A stretch of DNA of 64,000 bases from a bacterium (GTDB lineage Bacteria; Bacillota; Bacilli; Lactobacillales; Streptococcaceae), in NCBI GenBank assembly GCA_905221145.1, contig CAJNCA010000003.1, forward strand, positions 62,001 through 126,000. Direction: 5' to 3'. The translations under genes and the position numbers were made by a program. The notes beneath the pieces were generated by a model. It had not been told where the DNA came from, did not search any database, and worked only from the letters and a program-made list of their open reading frames with translations. Of the stretch, positions 49,345-56,367 are shown in pieces (the first letter of the stretch is position 1; every line of letters begins with the position of its first letter).

Positions 49345-49375
49345 GGCAAGTATGTTTTTCATGCTTGCTTTTTAA
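49345..49375 (+). terminator. Terminator hairpin before blp-type promoter 1
   Basis: GCAAGTATG pairs with CATGCTTGC around TTTTT, followed by a short T-run. A nearly identical copy stands before promoter 2 (about 49821-49850). Confidence 0.7.
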
Positions 49376-49383
49376 ATTTTTTA

Positions 49384-49449
49384 CAATTCAAGATGTTTTG
49401 ATGAACATTTATTATTTGGATGGAAAATTTTAAAAAATAGTAGTATACT
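49384..49449 (+). promoter_or_regulatory. BlpR-type promoter 1
   Basis: Two 9-base repeats, CAATTCAAG (49384-49392) and ACATTTATT (49405-49413), are spaced 21 bases start to start, the pattern bound by BlpR/ComE-type LytTR regulators. A -10 box TATACT (49444-49449) lies 30 bases after the second repeat. The promoter drives a truncated bacteriocin leader and a 39-residue membrane peptide. Confidence 0.75.
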
Positions 49450-49497
49450 AACCTTATTAAGGTTGTAATAGGACGAAAGTAAAAAGAGGTATTCCTC

Positions 49498-49542
49498 GTG
49501 AATGCAAAAACAATGTTACAATTGGCTATTATGGTTGCTTAA
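49498..49542 (+). pseudogene. Bacteriocin leader remnant
   Basis: A 14-codon frame from GTG, reading VNAKTMLQLAIMVA, matches the start of blp double-glycine leaders (MNTKTMSQFE...), then stops at TAA before any Gly-Gly site. GAGG lies eight bases upstream. It looks like the 5' stump of a lost bacteriocin gene behind a still-recognisable promoter. Confidence 0.6.
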
Positions 49543-49572
49543 AGACTTGAGCTTGTGTACTTGGAGGTAATT

Positions 49573-49692
49573 ATGGATTTCAAAAGATTTCTTATTGTTT
49601 TTGTTGTTGGTATGTTTGTTTCTTTTATTACTTCTTTAATTAGGGAAAAATTTTTAAAATCTCCAAAGAAGAATAAAGATAGATCTAATTAG
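49573..49692 (+). CDS. 39-residue single-helix membrane peptide
   Basis: ATG 49573, with TTGGAGG five bases upstream, opens a 39-residue frame: MDFKRFLIVFVVGMFVSFI, a hydrophobic helix, then a basic tail EKFLKSPKKNKDRSN. It lies downstream of blp-type promoter 1. Such tiny membrane peptides occur in blp loci, sometimes as immunity or accessory factors. No family is recognised. Confidence 0.6.
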   Translation: MDFKRFLIVFVVGMFVSFITSLIREKFLKSPKKNKDRSN

Positions 49693-49820
49693 ATAAAGAG
49701 ATTTTTTATCGCTAGTTTAATCTACAGGGGAGTTTCTTTAATATTGTTTCGCCTGTCAAAATGATATGTGATAGCAGAATAAAAAATCTACAAATAAAGT
49801 TGGTATCAATATGGTGTAAA

Positions 49821-49850
49821 GGGCAAGTATGTTTTTCATGCTTGCTTTTT
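49821..49850 (+). terminator. Terminator hairpin before blp-type promoter 2
   Basis: Same GCAAGTATG/CATGCTTGC hairpin as the first copy, followed by six T residues. The stretch 49693-49820 shows no gene. Confidence 0.7.
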
Positions 49851-49860
49851 TAATTTTTTA

Positions 49861-49926
49861 CAATTCAAGATGTTTTGATGACCATTTATGATTTGAGTGT
49901 TCCAAGGTCAAAATGAGTGCTATACT
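49861..49926 (+). promoter_or_regulatory. BlpR-type promoter 2
   Basis: CAATTCAAG (49861-49869) and CCATTTATG (49882-49890) with the same 21-base period and TATACT (49921-49926) again 30 bases beyond. It heads the cluster of small membrane proteins and the decayed bacteriocin gene. Confidence 0.78.
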
Positions 49927-49983
49927 AGCAGTGTAAAGGTTCTAGCTCAACTAAGATAAAGCACACGTTTAGGAGGAAATTTT

Positions 49984-50148
49984 ATGAAGAAAAAAATATT
50001 TGTCATTTTCATCTTGTATCTAATTATGTCCATCTTTCTATATCCGCTTAGGGAGAGTGCTTGGTATCATCTATTCTATACCATAGCCTATATAATTGCG
50101 GTTATAATCTATCTTGCTTTAACTAAAAAGAAAGGAGCAAAGAAATGA
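49984..50148 (+). CDS. 54-residue membrane protein, blp locus
   Basis: ATG 49984 with AGGAGGAAATTTT upstream. Two hydrophobic segments (about 5-20 and 30-47) and a basic C-terminus ending LTKKKGAKK. The stop overlaps the start of the next gene (ATGA), so the two are coupled. Probably an immunity or accessory protein, inferred only from context. Confidence 0.7.
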   Translation: MKKKIFVIFILYLIMSIFLYPLRESAWYHLFYTIAYIIAVIIYLALTKKKGAKK

Positions 50149-50549
50149 AAACTTTTCTTGCTAAAAAACGGAACATCTTCCTTACGAGATTGTTCCTAGG
50201 TCAGTTGCCTTTACTTGTCTCTACTTATCTATTTCTATCTCGTCAGTTTTTAAATTTTTCCTTAGTTTTCCAATTTCTTTTAGTGGTGATTAACTTGGCT
50301 TCTATTTTGGGCACTGTTTACCTCACTAGGGAGATGAGGATAAGAGAGTTTGAAGATGATGATTTGGTTAGTCCTAGAACCAATCAACTTATGTATATCG
50401 GCTTGACAGGTTTTATGTCTATTATCTGTTTGTATAGAGGTATCACAGCAGGAGAATTCTATCAACAATTGATTGCCTATATTGGTGCTATTCTCTGTTT
50501 GATAATCATGCTTCTACTCATTTGGGGCTTGAAGTATTATAAAAAGTAG
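50145..50549 (+). CDS. 134-residue membrane protein, blp locus
   Basis: Four hydrophobic segments (about 12-32, 38-60, 83-100 and 108-130), a charged central loop (TREMRIREFEDDDLVSPRTN) and a basic tail. It overlaps the 54-residue protein gene by four bases. Paired small membrane proteins behind a BlpR promoter fit an immunity role, but no family can be named from sequence alone. Confidence 0.7.
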   Translation: MKTFLAKKRNIFLTRLFLGQLPLLVSTYLFLSRQFLNFSLVFQFLLVVINLASILGTVYLTREMRIREFEDDDLVSPRTNQLMYIGLTGFMSIICLYRGITAGEFYQQLIAYIGAILCLIIMLLLIWGLKYYKK

Positions 50550-50569
50550 GGGCTAATGAAGTTTTTGTT

Positions 50570-50797
50570 ATGAATACAAAAACGATGTCACAATTTGAAA
50601 TGATGGATACTGAGATGCTTGCGAAAGTTGAAGGAAGTTTCGGAGGTTGGGGAGATAACTTTCTGGTTTATTGGGTGGGCTAGCACCTTCTCCAACTTTG
50701 GATCAATTAAATGGTAAGTGGCCTATTATACATCTTTCAAAACCATGTAGTCCTTATGGTATAGTGGGAACTCCAAACTCATGTAATGGTATTTAAA
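50570..50797 (+). pseudogene. Frameshifted double-glycine bacteriocin
   Basis: ATG 50570 opens a class II leader, MNTKTMSQFEMMDTEMLAKVEG, typical of blp bacteriocins, but the cleavage site reads GS instead of GG and the frame ends after 37 codons at TAG 50681-50683. Another frame remains open across this stop from 50659 to TAA 50795-50797 and encodes GGLAPSPTLDQLNGKWP and a tail with two Cys (KPCSPYGIVGTPNSCNGI). A one-base loss or two-base gain near 50656-50660 would join them into a peptide of about 70 residues. No separate start is seen for the second part. Confidence 0.6.
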
Positions 50798-50810
50798 AAG
50801 GATTGAAGAT

Positions 50811-51131
50811 ATGAAGGCAAAATATGGGAATCAAATTGTTGATGTTTGGGAAATTGGTCAAGCAACTCCTAAACCAAGTTGGGTAGAGGAAGCTTTTCAA
50901 AAAAATTATATGGTTTGGTTGGATAATCATGTGCGCATTCTAATGGCAGGTCTTAACACTTCTCTCGCAACGAATATCAAGTTTGGTCTAGTTGGAACAG
51001 CTGGAGGAGGATTCGCTGGTTATGGGATGTATGTTCTTGGTTATCCAGGTGATTATATAGATATCACCAATCATAGAGTTGTTTCTGCTAAAACATTTCA
51101 CAAAAGTTATCAAATTTTAGAAAATGATTAG
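50811..51131 (+). CDS. Unrecognised 106-residue protein after the bacteriocin gene
   Basis: It starts MKAKYGNQIVDVWEIGQATP, has a tryptophan-rich N-terminal part, a glycine-rich hydrophobic middle (GLVGTAGGGFAGYGMYVLGYP) and ends YIDITNHRVVSAKTFHKSYQ plus an acidic tail. No signal peptide. The glycine patch might insert in a membrane. AAAAGGATTG lies upstream. I recognise no family. Its position between a bacteriocin and blpY suggests a role in the locus, or a passenger brought in by recombination. Confidence 0.65.
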   Translation: MKAKYGNQIVDVWEIGQATPKPSWVEEAFQKNYMVWLDNHVRILMAGLNTSLATNIKFGLVGTAGGGFAGYGMYVLGYPGDYIDITNHRVVSAKTFHKSYQILEND

Positions 51132-51159
51132 ATATCATTTAATTGTAATGGAGAAAGCT

Positions 51160-51849
51160 ATGAAAAAATATCCTATTCTTTTCAAAACGAGTGCCATTCT
51201 TTCTTATTTGTTTCTATTTTTCGGATTGTTTTGGACAACCCAATTTTGGAGCAATTATTGGGAGTTCTCGTCTTGGGTAGGAAATATTATCTGGATTCGA
51301 AACATCATCAGCCTTCTCTTTATCGGCTTGATGGTTTGGATTTTGGTCAGGTCGGGCCATGCTTATCTCTTTCGTATCCCTAGAAAAAAGTGGTTGAGCT
51401 ATTCCGTCCTGACGGTGTTAGCAGCTGTTGTGCTTATCTGTTTTAACTATCTGACAGCTAAACACGTGCAGGGAACTAATGAAGGGTGGAATTTGTTTAT
51501 TGCCTATAGTGAGACAAATTTTGCGGAGTTTGGTGTTTACCTAACCTTAATCGTACTAGGGCCTCTGATGGAAGAATTGGTATGTAGAGGACTGCTTCAA
51601 CATGCCTTCTTTAAGAATTCGAGATGGGGGCTGGATCTTCTCTTTCCGTCATTCTTATTTGCCTTGCCCCACTTTTCTAGCTTGCCAAGTCTCGCAGATA
51701 TTTTTGTCTATACGGCAGTGGGTTGTCTATATGCCTGGCTGACACGTTATACTAAGAGTATCTATCCTTCTTATTCGATTCATATTGTTAATAATATCAT
51801 CGCAAACTTACCATTTTTGCTCACTTTTCTACATAGAGTCTTGGGGTGA
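51160..51849 (+). CDS. blpY: CPBP (CAAX-type) membrane protease BlpY
   Basis: A 229-residue membrane protein with about seven hydrophobic segments and the Abi/CPBP motifs: PLMEELVCRGLLQHAFF (EExxxR), ALPHFSSLPS (FxxxH-like) and HIVNNIIANLPF (HxxxN). BlpY is part of the pneumococcal blp immunity region, and CPBP proteases there contribute to self-protection. ATG 51160 has TGGAGAAAG upstream; earlier in-frame starts overlap the preceding gene. Confidence 0.88.
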   Translation: MKKYPILFKTSAILSYLFLFFGLFWTTQFWSNYWEFSSWVGNIIWIRNIISLLFIGLMVWILVRSGHAYLFRIPRKKWLSYSVLTVLAAVVLICFNYLTAKHVQGTNEGWNLFIAYSETNFAEFGVYLTLIVLGPLMEELVCRGLLQHAFFKNSRWGLDLLFPSFLFALPHFSSLPSLADIFVYTAVGCLYAWLTRYTKSIYPSYSIHIVNNIIANLPFLLTFLHRVLG

Positions 51850-51890
51850 AAAAACCAAAGGCTTGCTTTTCAGCCATAGAGGAGGTCATC

Positions 51891-52139
51891 ATGTATAAAC
51901 ACTTATTTTTCCTAGATTCAAAAACCTTAGACAGGTTGACACCCTACATTCTAGATTTGGCTTCTGACACCATTGCCTTCAATGTTTTTGTGCTAACCTT
52001 TGTATCTGTTGTGGTCTTTTATTTCCTAAATCCCATGCTATCTTTAATGGCTATCTTCTTAGGGGCTGGTTATGTGATCGTATTTTGGATACTCAAATGG
52101 TTTGTTTTGGAAAGGCTAGAGTTAAAGGATGAATTGTAG
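51891..52139 (+). CDS. blpZ: Blp immunity-region membrane protein BlpZ
   Basis: An 82-residue protein with two hydrophobic segments (about 25-45 and 50-70), beginning MYKHLFFLDSKTLDRLTPYI. It is recognised as BlpZ from memory and by its place between blpY and pncP. Its role is thought to be in immunity or is unknown. GAGGAGG precedes ATG 51891; an upstream in-frame start lies in the blpY end. Confidence 0.8.
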   Translation: MYKHLFFLDSKTLDRLTPYILDLASDTIAFNVFVLTFVSVVVFYFLNPMLSLMAIFLGAGYVIVFWILKWFVLERLELKDEL

Positions 52140-52165
52140 GGGAGTTTGTTGAGGAGGATAGTTTT

Positions 52166-52777
52166 ATGGCCATTTTCAATAAATGTCATGCCTTATTTTT
52201 GGGATTTTTAGTCTTTGCAATCGTTGGTGCAGCGGGATATTCTATTAATCAAGGAGATTATTTTCAACACCAGTACACATTTATTGCTGTAAAGAGTCTC
52301 TTGCTTTTCCTTAGTTTTGGCTATGCGAGATGGTTTGACATGATTTCTTTTGGGATGTTAAGCAGGAAACAACTCTTGCTGTTCATTGGAATTTTTCTTC
52401 TCACTGTGCTGGTAAGTATTAGCTATCATGCTTTTTTCTCAGTTGCTTCTGGTGCTTCGGCTCAACATCTTGAGGAAGCTAGTAAAGGAATTTCGCTTTC
52501 CTTTATTGTTAGTGCTACAGTTTTGGCACCTATCCAGGAGGAATTCATGTTTAGAGGACTTCTTCAAGGTGCTGTTTTTGACAATTCGTGGCTAGGGCTT
52601 GTGCTGACATCCTCTCTCTTTTCTTTCATACATGAACCTTATGATATTCCTTCGTTTTTCTATTATCTACTCGGGGGCTTGTTACTGGGCTTTGCTTATA
52701 AAAAGAGCCAAAACCTATGGGTTTCTACTCTAGTCCACATGTTTTACAATGCTTGGCCACTCTTATATTATTTATAA
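52166..52777 (+). CDS. pncP: CPBP (CAAX-type) membrane protease PncP
   Basis: A 203-residue membrane protein with about six hydrophobic segments and CPBP motifs: PIQEEFMFRGLLQGAVF, LFSFIHEPYDIPSF and LVHMFYNAWPL. It is the terminal gene of the blp immunity region in pneumococci. Whether it still protects against a bacteriocin here is uncertain because the bacteriocin genes are decayed. GAGGAGG lies upstream. Confidence 0.87.
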   Translation: MAIFNKCHALFLGFLVFAIVGAAGYSINQGDYFQHQYTFIAVKSLLLFLSFGYARWFDMISFGMLSRKQLLLFIGIFLLTVLVSISYHAFFSVASGASAQHLEEASKGISLSFIVSATVLAPIQEEFMFRGLLQGAVFDNSWLGLVLTSSLFSFIHEPYDIPSFFYYLLGGLLLGFAYKKSQNLWVSTLVHMFYNAWPLLYYL

Positions 52778-52788
52778 AAATCATGAAA

Positions 52789-52825
52789 GGTAAGCCGAAG
52801 ATGGTGCTTGCCTTTTCTTTCTATA
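52789..52825 (+). terminator. Terminator of the blp region
   Basis: AAAGGTAAGC pairs with GCTTGCCTTT around a 10-base loop, then TTCTTTC. Confidence 0.75.
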
Positions 52826-52878
52826 AGGATACCCAAGCCAATCCAGAGGCTTTTCTTTGAGAATCAGGTGTGGAGCGG

Positions 52879-52907
52879 TTGACGAATAGGCCAAAAACTA
52901 GTAGAAT
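52879..52907 (+). promoter_or_regulatory. Promoter of ccrZ-trmB
   Basis: TTGACG (52879-52884), a 17-base spacer and TAGAAT (52902-52907), 30 bases before ccrZ. Confidence 0.75.
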
Positions 52908-52936
52908 AGTAAGGAAACTTTATACGGAGGAAAGAA

Positions 52937-53731
52937 ATGGATTTGGGTGATAATGAGCTAACACTGACTCCCATACCTGGGAAAAGTGGTAAGGCTTATA
53001 TGGGTAGCTATCCTGATGGGAAGCGCATCTTTGTAAAAATGAACACCTCTCCAATCCTACCTGGTCTAGCTAGAGAACAAATTGCTCCACAATTATTATG
53101 GAGTCGCCGTTTGGCAGATGGGCGTGATATGTGTGCTCAAGAATGGTTGACAGGCAAGATATTGACCCCCTATGATATGAATCGTAAGCAAATCGTCAAT
53201 ATTTTAACCCGCCTACATCGCTCACGTCCGTTGATGACACAGTTGAGTCGGTTGGGCTATGCCATGGAAACACCTGTAGACTTACTACAGTCTTGGCAAG
53301 AAACGGCTCCAGATGCTTTGCGTAAAAATCATTTTATCAGTGAAGTGATGGCTGATTTACGTCAGACTATTCCAGGATTTAGAGAGGACCATGCGACCAT
53401 TGTCCATGGAGATGTACGACATAGTAATTGGATTGAGACAGACAGTGGCTTGATTTATTTGGTGGATTGGGATTCGGTTCGCTTGACCGATCGCATGTTT
53501 GATGTGGCCCATATGCTCTGCCATTATATTCCAGAACATCAGTGGAAGGAATGGTTGACCTACTACGGTTACAAGTACAATCAAACGGTATTAAATAAAT
53601 TGTATTGGTACGGTCAATTGTCTTATTTGAGCCAGATTTCCAAGTATTATATGAACCAAGATTTAGAAAATGTCAATCGGGAGATTCATGGCTTGCGTCA
53701 CTTCCGAGACAAGTATGGAAAGAGAAGATGA
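52937..53731 (+). CDS. ccrZ: Cell-cycle regulator CcrZ (ethanolamine-type kinase family)
   Basis: A 264-residue APH/choline-kinase-fold protein. The catalytic loop HGDVRHSNW supplies the residues reported as His157 and Asn164 in pneumococcal CcrZ, and VDWDSVR supplies Asp177. CcrZ couples DNA replication with division via FtsZ and DnaA and phosphorylates nucleosides such as ribose derivatives. It is co-transcribed with trmB: its TGA overlaps the trmB ATG. GGAGGAAAG precedes the start. Confidence 0.93.
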   Translation: MDLGDNELTLTPIPGKSGKAYMGSYPDGKRIFVKMNTSPILPGLAREQIAPQLLWSRRLADGRDMCAQEWLTGKILTPYDMNRKQIVNILTRLHRSRPLMTQLSRLGYAMETPVDLLQSWQETAPDALRKNHFISEVMADLRQTIPGFREDHATIVHGDVRHSNWIETDSGLIYLVDWDSVRLTDRMFDVAHMLCHYIPEHQWKEWLTYYGYKYNQTVLNKLYWYGQLSYLSQISKYYMNQDLENVNREIHGLRHFRDKYGKRR

Positions 53732-54363
53732 GAGTTAGAAATCGTAAAGGGGCGACAGAATTACTAGAGGCAAATCCCCAGTATGTGGTCCTCAATCCCT
53801 TGGAAGCCAAGGGGAAATGGCGGGACTTGTTTGGAAATGATAATCCTATTCATGTGGAAGTAGGGAGTGGAAAGGGTGCCTTTGTTTCAGGTATGGCCAA
53901 ACAAAACCCTGACATCAACTATATCGGGATTGATATTCAAAAGTCTGTTTTGAGTTACGCTTTAGACAAGGTTCTTGAAGTTGGAGTGCCTAACATCAAG
54001 CTCTTGTGGGTGGATGGTTCTGATTTGACGGACTACTTTGAAGACGGTGAGATTGATCGCTTGTATCTGAACTTTTCAGATCCATGGCCTAAAAAACGCC
54101 ATGAAAAGCGTCGTTTGACCTACAAGACCTTCTTGGATACCTTCAAACGTATCTTGCCTGAAAATGGAGAAATTCATTTCAAGACGGATAACCGTGGCTT
54201 GTTTGAGTACAGCCTAGTGAGCTTTTCTCAGTATGGCATGAAGCTCAATGGTGTCTGGCTAGACTTACATGCCAGTGATTTTGAAGGCAATGTCATGACA
54301 GAATACGAGCAAAAATTCTCAAACAAGGGGCAAGTTATCTACCGAGTTGAGGCTCAGTTTTAA
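53728..54363 (+). CDS. trmB: tRNA (guanine-N7-)-methyltransferase
   Basis: A 211-residue SAM-dependent enzyme that methylates G46 of tRNA. Motifs: [11 protein letters not shown] (SAM-binding), [31 protein letters not shown] and [16 protein letters not shown] 53728 overlaps the ccrZ stop; a longer in-frame opening upstream lies inside ccrZ and is rejected because the protein would gain unrelated residues. Confidence 0.95.
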   Translation: MRVRNRKGATELLEANPQYVVLNPLEAKGKWRDLFGNDNPIHVEVGSGKGAFVSGMAKQNPDINYIGIDIQKSVLSYALDKVLEVGVPNIKLLWVDGSDLTDYFEDGEIDRLYLNFSDPWPKKRHEKRRLTYKTFLDTFKRILPENGEIHFKTDNRGLFEYSLVSFSQYGMKLNGVWLDLHASDFEGNVMTEYEQKFSNKGQVIYRVEAQF

Positions 54364-54420
54364 TCTCAAGAGATTTCAAAAAACTGTTTCGCATTCAAAC
54401 TGTTCAACGAATCATATATT

Positions 54421-54463
54421 TTAAGGATTTAGTTCTGTATTGCACAGAATTAGGTCCTTTTAG
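54421..54463 (+). terminator. Terminator after ccrZ-trmB
   Basis: AAGGA...TTCTGT pairs with ACAGAA...TCCTT around a small loop, followed by TTAG. The stem is interrupted, so strength is moderate. Confidence 0.55.
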
Positions 54464-54515
54464 TTTAGGTTTAAAACGGTTGGTTTTTGCTAAGTGTGTA
54501 TTTGCAACCAGATAA

Positions 54516-54525
54516 GTGGTATAAT
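54516..54525 (+). promoter_or_regulatory. Extended -10 promoter immediately before the GH3 gene
   Basis: GTGGTATAAT gives TATAAT at 54520-54525 with an upstream TG. The predicted start of transcription is near 54532, only about three bases from the ATG at 54535, which would make the mRNA leaderless or nearly so. Confidence 0.6.
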
Positions 54526-54534
54526 AGAAAAGTT

Positions 54535-55704
54535 ATGAGAAATAGTATAAATCCTCTTGTATTCTATCTTTTCTTTTTCCTTGTGATAGTTGGTTTGATT
54601 TTTTCCGATTATCAACAACATAGACAAGTAGAGGTGCAAGCAGAAAAAGAGGTTCAAGTAGAGAAAACTGAAACAACTATTGAAACCGGTGATGGAGCGG
54701 AAAATAAGGTTATTGAAGACAAGTTAGCCACGATGACCTTGGAAGAGAAAGTGGGGCAATTATTTTGGGCCAGAGTTCCTTCCAATCATCAGATAGAAGA
54801 TCTCCAATCCTATCATTTGTCTGGTTATATCTTATTTGGTAGAGATTTTGAGGGACGAAGTTTAGAAGATATAAAGGCTTTGACAAAGGGCTACCAAGCT
54901 GCTGCCAAGATTCCTTTGTTGATTGGTTCAGATGAAGAAGGAGGGACAGTGACTCGTATCAGTTCGATTTTAGAAACTCCTTTCCAATCTCCTATGGCAC
55001 TTTATCATCAAGGGGGAATGGAGGCGGTGCTTGCTGATACGAAGCAAAAGGCGGAGCTACTAAAATCTGTTGGGATCAATGCTGGATTATTCCCAGTTGC
55101 GGATCTTGCAAGAGATCAATCAGCCTTCATTTATGATCGGACTATTGGCCAAGATGCCCAAACAACTGCAAGTTATGTTCAGCAGGTTGTAGAAGAGCTT
55201 AAAAAGAGCAAGGTTGGGTCAACCTTGAAGCATTTTCCAGGATATGGTGATAATGGAGACAGTCATACTGCTATTATCCAAGATAACCGTTCTCTGGATG
55301 AATTAAGACAAGCAGATTTTCTTCCCTTTCAAGCGGGGATAGATGCAGGGGCAGATAGTGTCTTAGTCGCTCACAATATCCTCTCTAAAATTGACACAGT
55401 GCCTTCATCGATCTCACCGAAGATCACTGATCTTCTTCGTAAGGAACTGCATTTCAAAGGTGTCATTATGACAGATGATTTTGATATGGCGGGATTAGCC
55501 GATTTTGTTAGTCAGGAAGAAGCTGCTTTCCAAGTGATTGTAGCTGGAAATGATCTGATTTTAGGGTCTTCATATCAAACTCAGATTCCTTATATTTTAA
55601 AGAAAATCTCTTCTGGAGAGCTGACAGAAGAACGTATTGATGAGTCTGTGAGACGCATTTTAACTTGGAAATACGATTTGGGCCTATTAGGGGAGTCGCA
55701 GTAA
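54535..55704 (+). CDS. Glycoside hydrolase family 3 beta-N-acetylhexosaminidase (NagZ-like), membrane-anchored
   Basis: A 389-residue protein with an N-terminal membrane anchor (residues about 5-22, NPLVFYLFFFLVIVGLIF), an acidic linker and a GH3 N-terminal catalytic domain (about 60-385). Motifs include SDEEGGTVTRISS, the NagZ-type LKHFPGYGDNGDSHT and nucleophile Asp in VIMTDDFDMAG. It likely trims terminal GlcNAc from cell-wall or host glycans outside the membrane. ATG 54535 gives a clean signal anchor; an upstream TTG would precede the promoter. No ribosome site is seen before this ATG. Confidence 0.85.
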   Translation: MRNSINPLVFYLFFFLVIVGLIFSDYQQHRQVEVQAEKEVQVEKTETTIETGDGAENKVIEDKLATMTLEEKVGQLFWARVPSNHQIEDLQSYHLSGYILFGRDFEGRSLEDIKALTKGYQAAAKIPLLIGSDEEGGTVTRISSILETPFQSPMALYHQGGMEAVLADTKQKAELLKSVGINAGLFPVADLARDQSAFIYDRTIGQDAQTTASYVQQVVEELKKSKVGSTLKHFPGYGDNGDSHTAIIQDNRSLDELRQADFLPFQAGIDAGADSVLVAHNILSKIDTVPSSISPKITDLLRKELHFKGVIMTDDFDMAGLADFVSQEEAAFQVIVAGNDLILGSSYQTQIPYILKKISSGELTEERIDESVRRILTWKYDLGLLGESQ

Positions 55705-55755
55705 AAGAAAAGGGCAGTTTTGTAGGACTAGGCAGAAACCTTCAAGGTCAAATCC

Positions 55756-55784
55756 TTGCAGGTTAGCTTGATTTGTGTTATACT
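55756..55784 (+). promoter_or_regulatory. Promoter of the rimP-nusA-infB operon
   Basis: TTGCAG (55756-55761), a 17-base spacer and TATACT (55779-55784) with TG upstream of the -10. A GAGGCG/CGCCTC hairpin (about 55807-55830) sits in the leader before rimP. Confidence 0.65.
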
Positions 55785-55844
55785 TATAGCAAGAATATGA
55801 GAAAGTGAGGCGGGGAAATATCTTCGCCTCTTGCTTATGAGGAG

Positions 55845-56324
55845 GTGGACATAATCGCAACAATCGTAGAATTAGTCAGAGAAGTTGTAGAACCTGTCAT
55901 CCAAGCACCTTTTGAACTCGTGGATATCGAGTATGGAAAGATTGGCAGTGACATGATTCTCAGTATTTTTGTAGATAAACCTGAAGGAATTACCTTGAAC
56001 GACACGGCAGACTTGACGGAAATTATCAGTCCTGTCTTAGACACCATCAAGCCAGATCCCTTCCCAGAACAATATTTCCTAGAAATCACCAGTCCAGGTT
56101 TGGAACGTCCTTTGAAAACCAAGGATGCCGTTGCTGGAGCGGTTGGGAAATACATCCATATCGGGCTCTACCAAGCCATCGATAAGCAAAAGGTCTTTGA
56201 AGGAACCTTGGTGGCCTTCGAAGAGGACGAGTTGACTATGGAATATATGGACAAGACGCGCAAGAAAACCGTCCAAATTCCATACAGTTTAGTATCAAAA
56301 GCACGTTTAGCAGTTAAATTATAG
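55845..56324 (+). CDS. rimP: Ribosome maturation factor RimP
   Basis: A 159-residue 30S assembly factor. The N-terminal domain has [20 protein letters not shown] and [14 protein letters not shown], and the C-terminal SH3-like domain has [20 protein letters not shown]. The start is unusual: GTG at 55845 lies inside the GAGGAGGTGG sequence that should be the Shine-Dalgarno, leaving no proper spacing. ATA 55851 or ATC 55854 would be five to eight bases from it and may be the true, non-canonical start. First gene of the nusA-infB operon. Confidence 0.93.
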   Translation: MDIIATIVELVREVVEPVIQAPFELVDIEYGKIGSDMILSIFVDKPEGITLNDTADLTEIISPVLDTIKPDPFPEQYFLEITSPGLERPLKTKDAVAGAVGKYIHIGLYQAIDKQKVFEGTLVAFEEDELTMEYMDKTRKKTVQIPYSLVSKARLAVKL

Positions 56325-56367
56325 AAAAAGAAAGGATAGCTTTTGAGGATTCAAAAGTGAAGAAAAC

